Part shown: piece after piece, positions 1 through 11,600 of the stretch
Layout: every line of letters begins with the position of its first letter
How positions within the stretch are numbered: the first letter of the stretch is position 1
Assembly (NCBI RefSeq): GCF_000003605.2
Contig: NW_003133375.1
Span: forward strand, 32,638 to 60,029
Origin: Saccoglossus kowalevskii
Lineage: Eukaryota > Hemichordata > Enteropneusta > Harrimaniidae
DNA length: 27,392 nt
Direction: 5' to 3'
The notes under the pieces: generated by a model
Told to the model about the DNA's origin: nothing
The model's database searches: none
Seen by the model: the letters and a program-made list of their open reading frames with translations, nothing else
Made by a program: the position numbers and the translations under genes

Positions 1-86
1 TTTTCACATAATCAACTTATTTTCACATAATCAACTTATTTTCACATAATCAACTTATTTTCACATAATCAACTTATTTTCACATA
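1..86. repeat. 19-bp tandem repeat
   Basis: About 4.5 copies of a unit reading TTTTCACATAATCAACTTA at the very edge of the window. The array probably continues outside it. No coding potential. Confidence 0.9.
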
Positions 87-1954
87 GGCATTAAAGGCAA
101 TTACCAAATGAAAGTGCCTTGGTGTCCTTAGATATTCCCTCCTATTTTTATAATGCCAAGGCAATTTTATTAAATGTGGTGCTCTCTAAACTCTGTAGTA
201 CAAGCCCTGCAATGATTTTTTTGTGAACCAGACAAATCAAAGATAGATAAACGAGTCCAGAAACACAAATAACTATAAACAATACAAGAGATCACAAATA
301 GTTACCACACAAGTTTATGATTACTGATTCTGATGTCTCGTATCTTGCTTCCATTTGTCATGAAATTAGTAATAAGACCCTGAGTGGTTCCACACTGACT
401 GAAACCTGCTGAAGGATTTTATTTATTTCTATACTAAACATGAATGTGAGAATTTCACAAGGAGTGCACGTGATAAAAATGGCTTTAATAGTCATTGGGG
501 AATCTGATTATTTGGAATTTTATTAATTAAAAACAGTCAGGATAAATGAAACACATTTTCAATTTTGTGATTTAGAACTGTTCAATCAAGTATTCGTAGT
601 GTGTGTGTGTGTGTACTCTATGAACATTAGCAATACACATGCACTGTGTGAGTATGATGGTGATGGAGATGGTGGTAGCCATGGAAACAGGCTGATGAAG
701 ACTGAAGCAATTGGTTGGTGATACTGATCCACATTCTATAATACTGGTGCCTATATCAAGATAATATTGACTGAGCTTTGGAGCTTTATTTAAAATCCAA
801 TGAATAAATTACCATTTTCATATGCCATTATAAGATTGGATGGGTAGGGGTGGAGACATGAGAAGAGGAAACATCCAATAATGAGTGAATGAATATTAAC
901 AACAAAATTGTGCATGGACCACTGAAAAGGTAACCATATTGTAAACTTCAATTTACCTAGGGTGTTTCTTGAAGTTATTTTGACTCCTTAGGTTAGTAAC
1001 AAAGAGCAAGTTGTAAAACAAATTAACATACTGACAGTTTATATTTCAAATAATCAAAAATAAACATGCATATATTTGAAAAATAAAAAAATGTTAATTT
1101 AAAAAAATACTATGCATAAAGTAAGCTGAAATGGTTCAAATGAAATTCGGATGAAATTATCATTTTAATTTAATTAGATGTGAATGACAAGAAGCTTGGT
1201 GCTTTTAATTAGCATATTTGAACTTTGACCGGCATTCAGATGAACCATTCCAACATTACATGACGTTATGAAAATTCGACTTAGTCATGCTTATAGAAGC
1301 AAGTTGTTAACAAGCAGCTAAGAGAAAAAATAACCTGAGATAGATGCCTTGCAAAAAAAACTGTTTACGACATAATATGCAAATTTAGATCGCACCAAAC
1401 TCTGACATGATACGATTGACATACTGCAAAACTGCGTTCATTTTGAGTCTGATTTTCGAGAATTTGACGATTCAGTAAAAATCGTGATACTTTGTAGCAG
1501 TGACAATTCTCAGTGTCCACTTCTATGTAAGACACATGGAAGCGATTTTTGTGAAATTTTATTTTCATGTATAGCCATAAAACTGTGAAAATTTAGAGGT
1601 TTACAATATATACAATAAAGTTCAATGTTTTTATCATGGTAAATAATTTTGTTATTATTTTCATTTCTTATAATCGCACTCAACGCAGACAAGTATGATT
1701 GAGCTGCAATTTACATAAATTAGGAAAATAAAATATACGGTAGCGCTTTTAACAAATGTTACAATTTGTAGCAAAGATTAAGATAAATAAAAAGTTAGCT
1801 TTAAGAAAATATATCAATATTACCTGCTAAAATTACTTTAAAATGAACTTTGACCTTTCTGTGAACTTTGATCTAAAGTGTCACATTAACATCATCAATA
1901 TTCCTACTAAACTTGGTGGATTAGTTTTCAAGATATTTTTTAATTGCTTGTTAA
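87..1954. other. AT-rich flank without recognised gene
   Basis: Intergenic or distal 3' sequence. It contains a (GT)8 microsatellite at 599-614 and long A/T runs. The short open frames on the minus strand near 1365-1692 have no domain, splice or repeat support. Confidence 0.5.
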
Positions 1955-1960
1955 TTTATT
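1955..1960 (-). terminator. Candidate polyadenylation signal AATAAA
   Basis: Plus-strand TTTATT is AATAAA on the gene strand, about 665 nt beyond the stop codon. An ATTAAA variant lies just upstream of it on the gene strand (1938-1943). Such hexamers are common by chance in this AT-rich DNA, so the assignment is weak. Confidence 0.2.
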
Positions 1961-2624
1961 TTGAGACAAGGAATCAAATATATAAAATTTACGAATAATT
2001 GTAGAAAGTGATTAAACTTGACTTTGGCATTTCAAGATTGTATATGACAATAGAAAATCAAGACTAATATTTTAGCATTTGTTGTTTGATTTTCTGTCGT
2101 CACTCTTATTTCTAGTCATATTTACACAAATCTAAGATATGGAACTATTATTAATTATGTGCCAAATATGAGAGAATGTGAGAAGTAAATATGAATGGTA
2201 TGAGGAACACTGAATTTATGAAAGAAATACAAATTTCAGTTTTCCCAAGCATTTGAAGAAAATTGCTTTTGTTCACATGTGTTCGCACTATTCAGTAACA
2301 TAAAGTAATTTGCATTAACATTTACCTCTCACCAAATAAATCTGCAATTTTTTTAAAAATATTGTATCAGGCATTGTAGCCAAAAGGAAGTTATGTTATT
2401 ATGGTCCAAAATCAACAAAGATTTCATAAAAAAAAAAAATTGAAAAAATGTTCCACCATAGTTTGGTGCTAAAAGGTATTAAAAAAATGTATTTTTAAAT
2501 GTATTTTCAGCAGGTAATATTTTGGTCACAAGTAAGTTTTTTAAATAACACTAGATAGAAAGTATGCGGGAATTGAGACACAGACCATCAGCAAGCTTGG
2601 ATGCTATGGATATTGCATGTGCTA

Positions 2625-2633
2625 CTAGTTGCC
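2625..2633 (-). CDS. Exon 21: terminal coding exon, Gly-Asn-stop
   Basis: The strongest polypyrimidine acceptor in the window (CTCCATTTCTCC...CTCCTTCAG) is followed in phase 0 by GGC AAC TAG. The protein thus ends KDLKK-GN. Only nine coding bases support it, but the acceptor strength, the correct phase and the absence of any other IQ-like frame below 3.2 kb make it the best 3' end. The rest of the exon is 3' UTR running toward lower coordinates. Confidence 0.62.
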   Translation of the reverse strand, partial: GN

Positions 2634-5600
2634 CTGAAGGAGAAAATGGAGAAATGGAGACAAGAATAATGAAGAAGTGAGAGAATGAAATCAGTACAGA
2701 ATTATGCGATATTCAAATTTGATGATGCAGGATGATGTCATATCCTTTATGGTGATGTCATATCCTGTATGGTGATGTCATATCCTGTATGGCAATGTCA
2801 TATCCTGTTCTCTAAGCAGTGTGGGTATTTTTTTACAAAATAAGAGTAAAACTCATGACAGACTACATTATTTTCACTTTGCAATTTAAGTTTTTGATGT
2901 TTCACAAAAGGAAAATGCATCCTGGCATAATATATGGTTTCAATAATCAAAAATTGGCAAAAACATGTTACTATAAAAGCATTAAATATTATATTAATTA
3001 TGCTTCAAATATCAAAATTAAAATGAATGCCGTCACAGTATTCCTGTAAATAACAGGGCTACAGATTACAGTCACACTATTCTGAAAACATTTGAATTGT
3101 TGGTGGGTGTAACTGACATTATAGTAACAAAAAGTGACAAGCAGATATGAAAGTGTGCCCTCACAGGCAAGCATTACACATGCACCAGCCCAGTTTATCA
3201 CTAAGCAAATTTGTAAGTTTAGTTTTACCTTTTTCAAATCTTTCACTTCTCTTCTTGCTTTTAAACCTTTGAATCCAGCCTGAATTTTGACAGCAGCTTT
3301 TTCAACTTCAGGGTCATTAAGGTCAATATCAACTTCCTCTTCCTCAGCAGGTTTAGCGGCCTGTAATCAGAAAAAAAATACCCTCATTTACAAGCCTTAA
3401 CTTACCTATCAAGCCAAGTGGTACGATCCTATAGGCACCACATACAATGCACATTGGAATGTACCACATTCTGAAATGGGGGGGGGGGTGATTTAGCAGA
3501 TTTTTAGGAGCTGAATGAGATTTGCATTATTCTTTGACAATATGGCATCATTTTTAAAAATGAATATTTTGAATTTTTTAATTAATTATTATTGAAATTA
3601 TTATTCAAATGATCAGTTTTCAATATTTTTATCACAATTATTGAACTGAAACTGAAGTAAAGCTTTCCTCTTATGAGATCCATGTAAAGGAATCTCATCT
3701 ATCTGCTGCCCTCTAGTGGCACAACACTGTAAACTGTTAAATATCATAATTTGATACCCAAGGCGACACAGGAAGTATATTCCACAACACACCCTGTAAA
3801 ATGGCTATAAAAAACATCACAATTTATCCTTTAAATTTATTTAATTTCTGGAAATTTGATATTTTCATAAATACTACTAGATGTATTTCTTAGTATTCTT
3901 AGTAAAGTTTAAACATGTGCTGACTGTGGCATAGGAAATTATTTTCTGACACTACGAACAACATCCTCCCACAATTCCATGGTACACATTTCACCAGTAT
4001 GATTGGTCAATAATGCTGTTTATTTGTTTGAAATTTGAATGTGTTTAAACACGATCGTGACGACAACTTCCCTTTAACATTTTGGCTCTCTTAATCCACA
4101 GGACCTCAAATCTTCAGGCTTGATCTCTTTCAATAAAACTTCTTCAATTTGGATTTTTTGCTATTTTTTCAAATCGATCTTTTTTTTTATTTTTAACGGA
4201 TATAAATATTTTATAGAAAATAATAGATGCATTAAAAATATTTTTATAAATAGAAATTTTTATCAAACATTTGCAAATATTTACAAACTTTTTTTTTATT
4301 GATACTAAACAAACATAAGACGAAATAAGATTTCACGCAGACACGAATGTATTTCAATTTTGAATAGACGATTCTCAAGACGTCTTTGAAACTAAAGTTA
4401 GTTGCGTTCTGTTAGCAACACGCATTCAGGGTGCAGTGAGCAAAATTTTAAACGCTGTTATTTTGAGCCACACTTGTACTGTATTATGAAATGTTGGTTG
4501 GTTGCAGATGTTAAAAAAAATAACTATTAAAAAAGAAAAATTGGAATAATTATAATAATGTTAATTAATGCAAATCATCACACAAGTCCAAAATTTTACT
4601 ATTTTTTTTTATGAAAATGGATAACTGTAACTGAAGAATATGATTCATACAATTGTTATATTCATGATGGAGCTTCTTATTCAAAATAATAAAATAAATC
4701 AAATTAATAAAAAAAATTTAAAAAAGAAAATTTTTTTGAAAAAATAATAAATTGTTGGAAGTAGGATTAGTCCAGAACAAAAACGAGAGACATTAACATG
4801 TCATAACCAGAGTACAATTTTAAATATAGTTAATTTGAAAAAAAAAATTAATAAGGAGCTCCAATATATTGAAAATGAGCAAAATCACTGAATAATGAAA
4901 AAATGTAAATTATTTTAAATTATATCTATAAAAAATATATTCATGCTATAAGTTATTCATTAAAAAAAAAGTATTTTAAAAAATATCTATATTTTCATGC
5001 TCTATGTTATTTAGTAAAAAGGAATATTTAAAAAAACTGAATTCATGCTATGGGTTATATTGTAGGATGTGGTGTACTAAAATATTATTTAAAACAAAAA
5101 ATATATTAAATGAAAAATCATAATTTAATTATTATAAATATTCATGATATTATCATGCATAATGTTCTAAAAAATATAAGTGATGGTTTATAAGTAAGTA
5201 CGTGCATTTTTTATAATAATGATAATTTTGGAATATTACTGTTGGAGTGCAGGTGTGGTTGATGTCATTACGAGCAGGCAGGAGATCTACGATTGGGTTC
5301 TACTTTGGTGCTCATTAGCCTGCGAAATTAATTGTCCTACCTCAGGTTCGTTCTGCATATCCTTAACCTGTTTACGAGCTTTAAAACCTTTAAAACTAGC
5401 CTGTATTTTGACAGCCGCTTTCTCAACATCTGGATCGTCCAAGTCAATGTCAATTTCTTCCTCAGCCTCGACAGGTTTAACTTCATCAGCAGTTTTTTCG
5501 TCCTGCATATCTTTAACCTGTTTACGAGCCTTAAACCCCTTAAAACTAGCCTGTATTTTTACGGCCGCTTTTTCAACGTCAGGATCGTCTAAGTCTATAT

Positions 5601-8600
5601 CTATTTCCTCGTCGGCCTCAGCAGGTTTTGTTTCATCAGCAGTTTTTTCATCCTGCATATCCTTAACCTGTTTACGAGCCTTAAACCCCTTAAAACTAGC
5701 CTGTATTTTTACGGCCGCTTTTTCAACGTCAGGATCGTCTAGGTCAATATCTATTTCCTCGTCTGCCTCAGCAGGTTTTGCTTCATCAGCAGTTTTTTCA
5801 TCCTGCATATCCTTAACCTGTTTACGAGCTTTAAACCCCTTAAAACTAGCCTGTATTTTTACGGCCGCTTTTTCAACGTCAGGATCGTCTAAGTCAATAT
5901 CTACCTCTTCCTCCTTGGCTGGCTCTTCAGCTGATGGTTCTTTCATCTCTTTGACTTGTTGCCTTGCTTTTAGACCTTTAAAACCAGCTTGTATCTTCAC
6001 AGCCGCCTTCTCAACTTCGGGATCAGTGAGGTCAATATCAATTTCTTCTTCTTCTTTTTTCTCCTCAACCTGGAAATGACGAAAACAAAAATTCAAGGGA
6101 TCCATCCATTTGACATCTGCACCATTTGTTAATATTGAGCTGGTTTCCATGGAAACTACATATTATGTTTCACAGTAAGTATGTTACTCTACAACTTTTA
6201 GATATTCTTGGCAATTTTCTATAATGTCCTATAAGCAATTTAGTTTTAAGTTGACTTATGAATCGTCATTACTGTTTATTCTTGTTTCGTTACTGTTCAA
6301 GTTAACAACGACACCAACAACAACTATTGTCCCCATTGAATGCAACATAATCACCTTTTTTAGTGTTCAAATCTGAACTAAGTATAAACATTAGCAGTAA
6401 TTGTTGATTACTCAGTAATTGGAACACTTTTTGAAGACAATATTTTACAAGTCAAAGCCATCAGTAACATGCAACAGAAAATTTGTCGTTTCCCATGAAA
6501 AAAAAAAATAGTCTAAACATTACGAAATTTTACGTGAAATATTTCAATCAATTATGATAGTGATATTTGTCACCCCGTACACATGTTTCTGTACATCAAG
6601 ATCCGATTGTCAAACTTTGCGAAAAAAATACAAAAAAATTAAAATAGTGGTGAATCTGAGATGAGTTGGCAGAGATGACCATGCAAATTATATTTTTGTT
6701 TGTTTTGATAAACCTTTTGAATGCCAAAGTCAAACCTGAAATCTTCATATTTTTAAAAAAAATATTGACAAGACTTTACGCCAAGAATACATTGTCTTGA
6801 TTTGGTTCAAAATTAATACAGAAATTATGAAAAAAAAACAATTTTAAAATAATAATGTTGATAAAATTTTATATAAGTCATCACAACTTCTTGTCTCTCA
6901 CAAGATTAAAACAGTTTGAAGTAAACTGTCCAAATTCCCTCATGTCAGAAGATATTCTAGACAGAATTAAGACTATTAAATGATCTGCTATTACGATACA
7001 ATCTTGTTCTATGGTAACAGTGATTTGACTGACATGAAACATGCATTTAAAGGTGACAAACTTTTCAACTGAGGTGATCAGAACTCACCGTAATAGTATG
7101 TAGGTCAAGGCAGTTGACACTTTAACATATGAGGCCTGATAAAAAAAAATTCTGCTTCTCGTTTTCATCTGGGATGTTTGTTTTTTGTTTTTAAACGTTT
7201 TTAACGAGACCAAGATATTTGCTCTAATTCGAAGGTCAGTTTCTGGATCACCTTGTGGTGGTAAACTGCTATTACAACGACATTACAAATTAGTAATTAG
7301 TGTAAAATTACAATAATTAGTGTCAATTTTACACAAATTAGTGTAAAAATTACAATAATACTATCAAAACTTGCAGTAATTGTTTTTCAACCACTTCTCT
7401 CTAAAGCTATGCATTAAAACACCTAGTTTTCAAATTCAAATGACATAAACAGATTTTTTTTATCTGATTGTACCAACAATTCCCTGTGTCACAGGTTACA
7501 CCTGCTATAAGTACAACATATTAACATAGCAGGTTTCAAGAATACAAGACACAATGTCTGACTAAGAATTTTGCTAACTGCATCATATAGTTTTTTAACC
7601 CAATGTATTAAGTGGGAAATAATTCTGAAGTACTGTAGAATACGTTATTTTCGCTTGGAATTTATTTTTGCTATTTTCGCTGAAGGGATGATTCCGTGAA
7701 AATAAAATCCAGCGAATATACTTTTCTTCCTATATTTCACATTCAACTCATCAAAAATCAGTGAAAATAAATTCCATAAAGAACGCCCAAAAAGCCTTTT
7801 CAGCGAAAATTAATTCCAGCGAAAGTATTCCACAGTAAATTGAATATTTTGCTGAAAAAAAAAAATCTATCGAATAAAATGAGGAAAAGCTGATAGAGGC
7901 TACTCAAAATGTTTTCATGTGAACAAAACTCCAGAAAATTCCTGTGAAGAAATTTCACAAAAGAAAAAACAAATTTATTGAATAATTGTCATTTGACAAG
8001 TACCGGTGTTCAGTTTTGAATTATATTTGGGCATAATTTCAGACTGTACATCACTCAGGTCACAATTTCAATTTGATATACTGCACACAACAATCTATTT
8101 TCAAATCCCACATTTGAAAAATACCGAATGTAAACATGTCATACAAACTTGCAGAATCACAAATGTCATGCATTAAAGAGCGGCGGTTGTCGCGCCGCAC
8201 ATGTGCCACATCTGCGTTGATAAACGCTGATTTTCAATACAATGCGCTTGTCTAACATACACAAATTACCGGTGATGACTCCTTCATACCTTCCAATAAC
8301 CAAAGAAATTAGAAACCTTTAATTGTGTACTCATTGGTCTGTGCAGGATTCACATTCAAAGTCGCCATCTTTGTTCATACAAGTCCCATATCTCACGCAT
8401 ATGTGGCGCGACACCCACCGCCCTTCAAGTCTAATGTTATTCAAAAGCATTTTCCATTTTGACCTTATTCCTATGACTATGGCTCATTCATTTTCCAACC
8501 TAGTGTAAAATACTTTATTTTCGCTTGGAATTAATTTTCGCTGAAGGAATGATTCAGTGAAAATAAAATCCAGCAAATATACCTTTTTTCCTATATTTTA

Positions 8601-11600
8601 CATTCAACTTGTGAAAATAAAATCAGTGAAAATAAATTTCATACAAAACACCCAAAATGTCTTTTCAGTGAAAATTAATTCCAGCTAAAATAAAGTATTT
8701 TACAGTACTTGACAGCTCACCAGTAATTGACAAACAACAAATCTATGATTGTATTAAATAATCTTGGGATTGAATACGTCCTCCATGCAGTATCATCCCA
8801 CTTTACATTTCTTATGTACATGTACTTGCAGTCTCAACAGAATAAAAGCTGCTTTGTTTTCAGAATGAAACAGCACCACAGGTGTATTATACCCAGATTT
8901 TTTTTATCTAGAAGAACAGATTTCTTTCAAGTTGAATAAATACATATCCTGATACATGGTATGTCGGGAAATATTTTAAAAGCTATCAGGATGGGAGGGG
9001 GTTACTTTAATATCACCACATACAGTCGTCAAAACATAACATGACACCATACATTGCAGAAATGATCTTCCTAAAGACATGTAGGAAAAGTTCAAAATGC
9101 CATCAAACCTTAAAAATAAGTTTTCTATATTCACCTGTGTTTCGGCAGGTTTTTCCTCAACAGACTTGCCATCAGTTTCCTTAACACAAAAACGACAAAC
9201 ACATTTACAGAAACAAAACATTAAACGTACACATGACATTATTAAATACCATATTTACTCTATTAGAAGTACATGTATTACCTGAATACAATATAACATT
9301 ACACTTCTATATAGTTTGCTACACTGACAATGCTATCAAATTGAAATGAAATTAACACAGCTGCTTTTTAAAATGCACTTACAATAAACTAAATATGGTA
9401 CATGTGTTTACCTTTATACAATGTATCACAGAGAGGGCGCTCTTCAAATATTGTTGCTTGCTATATGAATTTACAATAGCTTCAATTTCACATTTATTAG
9501 TGTTGCTGTTTTACATAAAACATAAATTTTTATGACTGATTGATGACCCCTTAATGGTCAAACTTCCCGGTACTTTGCAGAATAGAATAAATTAAATGTT
9601 ATGTGGTGCAGCTATATCTCCAAATTACAAGGATACATGACCTTATAAGGTCATACGCAAGTTGCAGTAAATCTGCTATACAAGTATGGCGGCTTCAAAG
9701 TATAGGAATCAGTGGCCATCATGAATAAGTACCAGGATGTGTGACCTTTAATGGTTACGAATAAGTACCAGAATGTGGGACCTTTAGTGGTTATAATTAA
9801 GTACCAGGATGTGTGATCTTAAGTGATAATTATTAAGTATCAGGATGTGTGACCTTTAGTGGTTATGATTAAGTACCAGGATGTGTGACCTTTAGTGGTT
9901 ATAATTAAGTACCAGGATGTGTGACCTTAAGTGATAATTATTAAGTATCAGGATGTGTGACCTTTAGTGGTTATGATTAAGTACCAGGATGTGTGACCTT
10001 TAGTGGTTATGAGTAAGTACAGGAATGTGTGACCTTTAGGCGTTATAAATAAGTACCAGGATGTGTGACCTTTAGGCGTTATAAATAAGTACCAGGATGT
10101 GTGACCTTATAGTATCAGTGACAGTAGTACGGCCATTGGTAAATGAAATGTTGCTAAGGAAACAAAATACAATTAAGTACCTCTGTGTCAGCAGGTTTCT
10201 CATCTCCCTCTGCTTTTTCCTCAGTTTCCTTGACAACACAAACAAAATACATTACAATACACATAACAATCACTATCACAGATAACTATTATATTAAATG
10301 AAAAAAACAAATAACACAAATGATGCAATGTAGTCATGGTTGGTAAGCAGACTCATCTTACTATACAAATGAGATGAAACTCATCTATAACCACAATGCA
10401 TTGTCTGAAAAATACCCTACCTGGGTTTCTTCTGGTTTTATATCAGTTTGCTCCTCAGGCACCTTCACAAATACAAACAAAACAATTATAATTGAACATG
10501 TACAACAAATGCAAGTAATGCATGTAATATTGGGTAAATTAACAAAAATAAATCAACATTATATAGACAATGACAACCACACAGAAGTACTAAACTGGAT
10601 GGACTAATGGATGACAGACAGACTGATTAACACAACTGAAAGCCTGATTGACACTCACACACAGTAGTATAGACAACAAACAGACTTATTAACACACACA
10701 CACACAGACTGACAGACGACAGACAGACTGATTAACACACACAGACTGACAGACAACAGACAGACTGATTAACACATGCAGACTGACAGACAACAGACAA
10801 ACTGATTAACACACACAGACTGACAGACAACAGACAGACTGGTTAACACACATAGACTGACAGACAACAGACAGACAGACTGACTGATTAACACACGCAG
10901 ACTGACAGACAACAGACAAACTGATTAACACACAGAGACTGACAGACACAGACAGACTGATTAACACACATAGACTGACAAACAACAGATAGACTGATTA
11001 ACACACACAGACTGACTTACAACAGACCAACTGATTAACACACAGAAACTGACAGACAACAGACAGACTGATTAACACACACACACAGACTGACAGACAA
11101 CAGACCAACTGATTAACACACAGAGACTGACAGACAACAGACAGACTGATTAACACACAGAGATTGACAGACAACAGACAGACTGATTAACACACACAGA
11201 CTGACAGACAACAGTAAGACTGATTAACACACACAGACTGACAGACAACAGAAAAACTGATTAACACAAACAGACTGACAGACAACAGACAGACTGGTTA
11301 ACACACACGCAGACTGAGAGACAACAGACAGACAGACTGATTAACACATGCAGACTGACAGACAACATACCAACTGATTAACACACAGACTGACAGACAA
11401 CAGACACTGATTAACACACAGAGACTGACAGACAACAGACAGACTGATGAACACACAGAGACTGACAGACAACAGACACTGATTAACACACACAGATTGA
11501 CAGACAACAGACAGACTGATTAACACACTCAGACTGACAGACAACAGACAGACTGGTTAACACACACAGACTGACAGACAACAGACGGACTGATTAACAC

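Noticed and set aside
2998-3246. 82-codon minus-strand frame overlapping exon 20's donor
   Set aside because: It starts inside exon 20 in the true frame and runs on into the intron; the GTAAAA donor and the strong terminal acceptor explain the region better.
4085-4165. Minus-strand peptide-like segment containing QIEEVLLKEIKPEDL
   Set aside because: It looked like an extra exon, but the possible acceptor lies in A-rich sequence without a pyrimidine tract, the GTCCTG donor is poor, and its length does not keep phase between exons 19 and 20.
5219-6079. 286-codon plus-strand open frame opposite exon 19
   Set aside because: It is the antisense of the IQ repeats; its regular Ser/Thr-rich repeats arise because a 150-bp in-frame repeat keeps other frames open too. 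The minus frame has IQ motifs, splice sites and in-phase partners.
7082-7125. Possible microexon between TTAAAG and GTGAGT in intron 18
   Set aside because: The encoded peptide is not acidic, the first frame has a stop, and the phase does not match the 0-0 pattern of the array.
11298-11544. Minus-strand open frames rich in Ser, Val, Cys and Leu
   Set aside because: They are readings of the 37-bp satellite unit and have no independent coding signal.
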